Assembly: GCA_016763215.1 (NCBI GenBank)
Contig: JAESUF010000012.1
Location: forward strand, 1-8,751
DNA: 8,751 bases
Source: Flavobacteriaceae bacterium
Lineage (GTDB): Bacteria > Bacteroidota > Bacteroidia > Flavobacteriales > Flavobacteriaceae
Direction: 5' to 3'
Shown: piece after piece, positions 7,689 to 8,751 of the stretch
Numbering within the stretch: the stretch's first letter is position 1
How the letters are laid out: each line of letters begins with the position of its first letter
The notes under the pieces: generated by a model
What the model was told of the DNA's origin: nothing
Database searches by the model: none
What the model saw: only the letters and a program-made list of their open reading frames with translations
Made by a program: the position numbers and the translations under genes

Positions 7689-8720
7689 ATGCTAGCTCTA
7701 TTTTATATTTTTATAGGTGTTGCAATCGGAGTAAGTTTCTGGCAGATTACCAGAATCATGAATTTTAGAGGTGTAATTGCCACTGATAAAGATAATGACA
7801 CACAAGGGAAATTATTTTTAGCCTTTGCAGCGTTTCTATATGCAATGATGATTTATTGTTTGATAGGAATGAATGTAATTATGCTACCTGAATCTGCTTC
7901 TATTGAAGGAGAACATGATGATCGATTATTTGACATTACTTTTTGGTTAATTGGAGTTGTTCAATTTATCATGCAAATTATTTTATTCTATTTCTCTTAT
8001 AAATACAGAGGAAGAAAAGGTAGAAAAGCAAAATTCTATGCAGATAGTCACAAATTAGAATTGATTTGGACTGTTACTCCAGCTATTGTTTTGATCGTGT
8101 TAATTGGATACGGATTGTGGCAATGGAACAATATTATGTATATATCTGACGATGATGATCCAATCATTATTGAAGTATACGCAAAACAGTTTCAATGGGA
8201 AGCACGTTATGCAGGCGCAGATAATACCTTAGGTTATGGGAATGTAAACTTTATTAATATTAGTAAAGGAAATACCATGGGTATTGATATGTCTGATAAG
8301 AATTCTCAAGATGATAAGAAAATTACTACAGGTACCGGTGTATTGCATTTACCAAAAGGAAGAAAGGTGTTATTCAAGTTCCGTTCGCAAGACGTACTAC
8401 ATTCAGCTTACTTTCCTCACTTTAGAGCGCAAATGAATTGTGTGCCAGGAATGGTCACTAAGTTTGGTTTTACTCCAAAGTATACTACTGAAGAGATGAG
8501 GCAGATACCGGAAGTGATTGAAAAAGTAGCAAACATCAACAAAATACGTAGTGCTAATGGAGAAGAAGAATTATACGAATTCGACTATATATTATTGTGT
8601 AACAAAATATGTGGAGCCTCTCATTACAGCATGCAAATGAAAATTGTTGTTGAAGAAGAAGAAGTCTTTAATAAGTGGTTGGCAGAACAACCAACTTTAT
8701 CAGCGCAAGAAATTAAATAA
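7689..8720 (+). CDS. coxB: Cytochrome c oxidase subunit II (CuA subunit)
   Basis: CuA-bearing subunit of a haem-copper oxidase; it accepts electrons from cytochrome c or ACIII and passes them to subunit I. The 343-residue protein has four hydrophobic segments (2-20, 41-64, 81-105, 123-145). The last two are the usual transmembrane hairpin, with HKLELIWTVTPAIVL at 121-135. The first two are an N-terminal extension. The periplasmic cupredoxin domain follows, with YAKQFQWEARY (164-174). CuA ligands are intact: His238 in DVLHS, and CNKICGASHYSM (304-315) giving Cys304, Cys308, His312 and Met315. Between PGM (253-255) and Cys304 there are about 30 residues more than in canonical subunits. No C-terminal haem c domain is present, so electrons must come from a separate cytochrome. 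The ATG has an A-rich leader 25 bp after actF. The final 31 bases of the window hold no recognisable terminator, and subunit I (coxA/ctaD) is the expected next gene. ctaC is the alternative symbol. Confidence 0.95.
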   Translation: MLALFYIFIGVAIGVSFWQITRIMNFRGVIATDKDNDTQGKLFLAFAAFLYAMMIYCLIGMNVIMLPESASIEGEHDDRLFDITFWLIGVVQFIMQIILFYFSYKYRGRKGRKAKFYADSHKLELIWTVTPAIVLIVLIGYGLWQWNNIMYISDDDDPIIIEVYAKQFQWEARYAGADNTLGYGNVNFINISKGNTMGIDMSDKNSQDDKKITTGTGVLHLPKGRKVLFKFRSQDVLHSAYFPHFRAQMNCVPGMVTKFGFTPKYTTEEMRQIPEVIEKVANINKIRSANGEEELYEFDYILLCNKICGASHYSMQMKIVVEEEEVFNKWLAEQPTLSAQEIK

Positions 8721-8751
8721 AATACTAAGAGATTATACTAAAAGTTAGATT

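Noticed and set aside
8721..8751. Terminator or promoter at the right end
   Set aside because: The 31 bases show no hairpin with a T-run and no clear promoter; they look like the short A-rich spacers between the other genes.

Overview
The window is a single-strand gene cluster for the lower part of an aerobic respiratory chain. It carries alternative complex III (ACIII, act genes), the quinol:cytochrome c/oxidase oxidoreductase that replaces cytochrome bc1, followed directly by subunit II of an aa3-type cytochrome c oxidase. Several features point to a marine-type flavobacterium (Bacteroidota, Flavobacteriia). The DNA is AT-rich, start codons follow A-rich leaders without Shine-Dalgarno sequences, the gene order is actABCDEF-cox, and ActB has a long N-terminal extension before its Tat motif. 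This is inferred from gene content and style; no taxonomic marker gene is present.

Layout (all + strand, no gene-free stretch longer than about 30 bp): actA 3' part (1-543, five haem c motifs); actB (573-3631, one gene in homologues but split here by an apparent single-base deletion near 2831); actC (3654-5048, NrfD-like quinol-site membrane subunit); actD (5041-5565, DUF3341, overlapping actC by 8 bp); actE (5572-6126, mono-haem cytochrome c lipoprotein); actF (6152-7663, second NrfD-like subunit with a His/Lys/Asp-rich insert); coxB/ctaC (7689-8720, CuA subunit). The last 31 bases look like an ordinary short spacer; a coxA/ctaD gene is the expected next gene. No promoter, terminator, tRNA, CRISPR array or mobile element was recognised.

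How it works together: quinol is oxidised at a site in ActC near the periplasmic side. Electrons pass through the ActB iron-sulfur clusters to the ActA pentahaem and ActE monohaem cytochromes, and then to the CuA centre of the oxidase. ActD and ActF complete the membrane sector. Tight spacing and co-orientation suggest one transcript, and linkage to the oxidase fits the known ACIII-aa3 supercomplex of Flavobacterium johnsoniae.

Most worth a second look: (1) the actB frameshift, which removes the first iron-sulfur motif from both pieces; (2) the periodic His-rich insert in ActF; (3) a CuA domain that keeps all side-chain copper ligands but has an insertion of about 30 residues, two extra membrane segments, and changes at the positions equivalent to the Mg-site glutamate and the electron-entry tryptophan. 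No wholly new system was found; this is a recognisable respiratory operon with lineage-specific elaborations.
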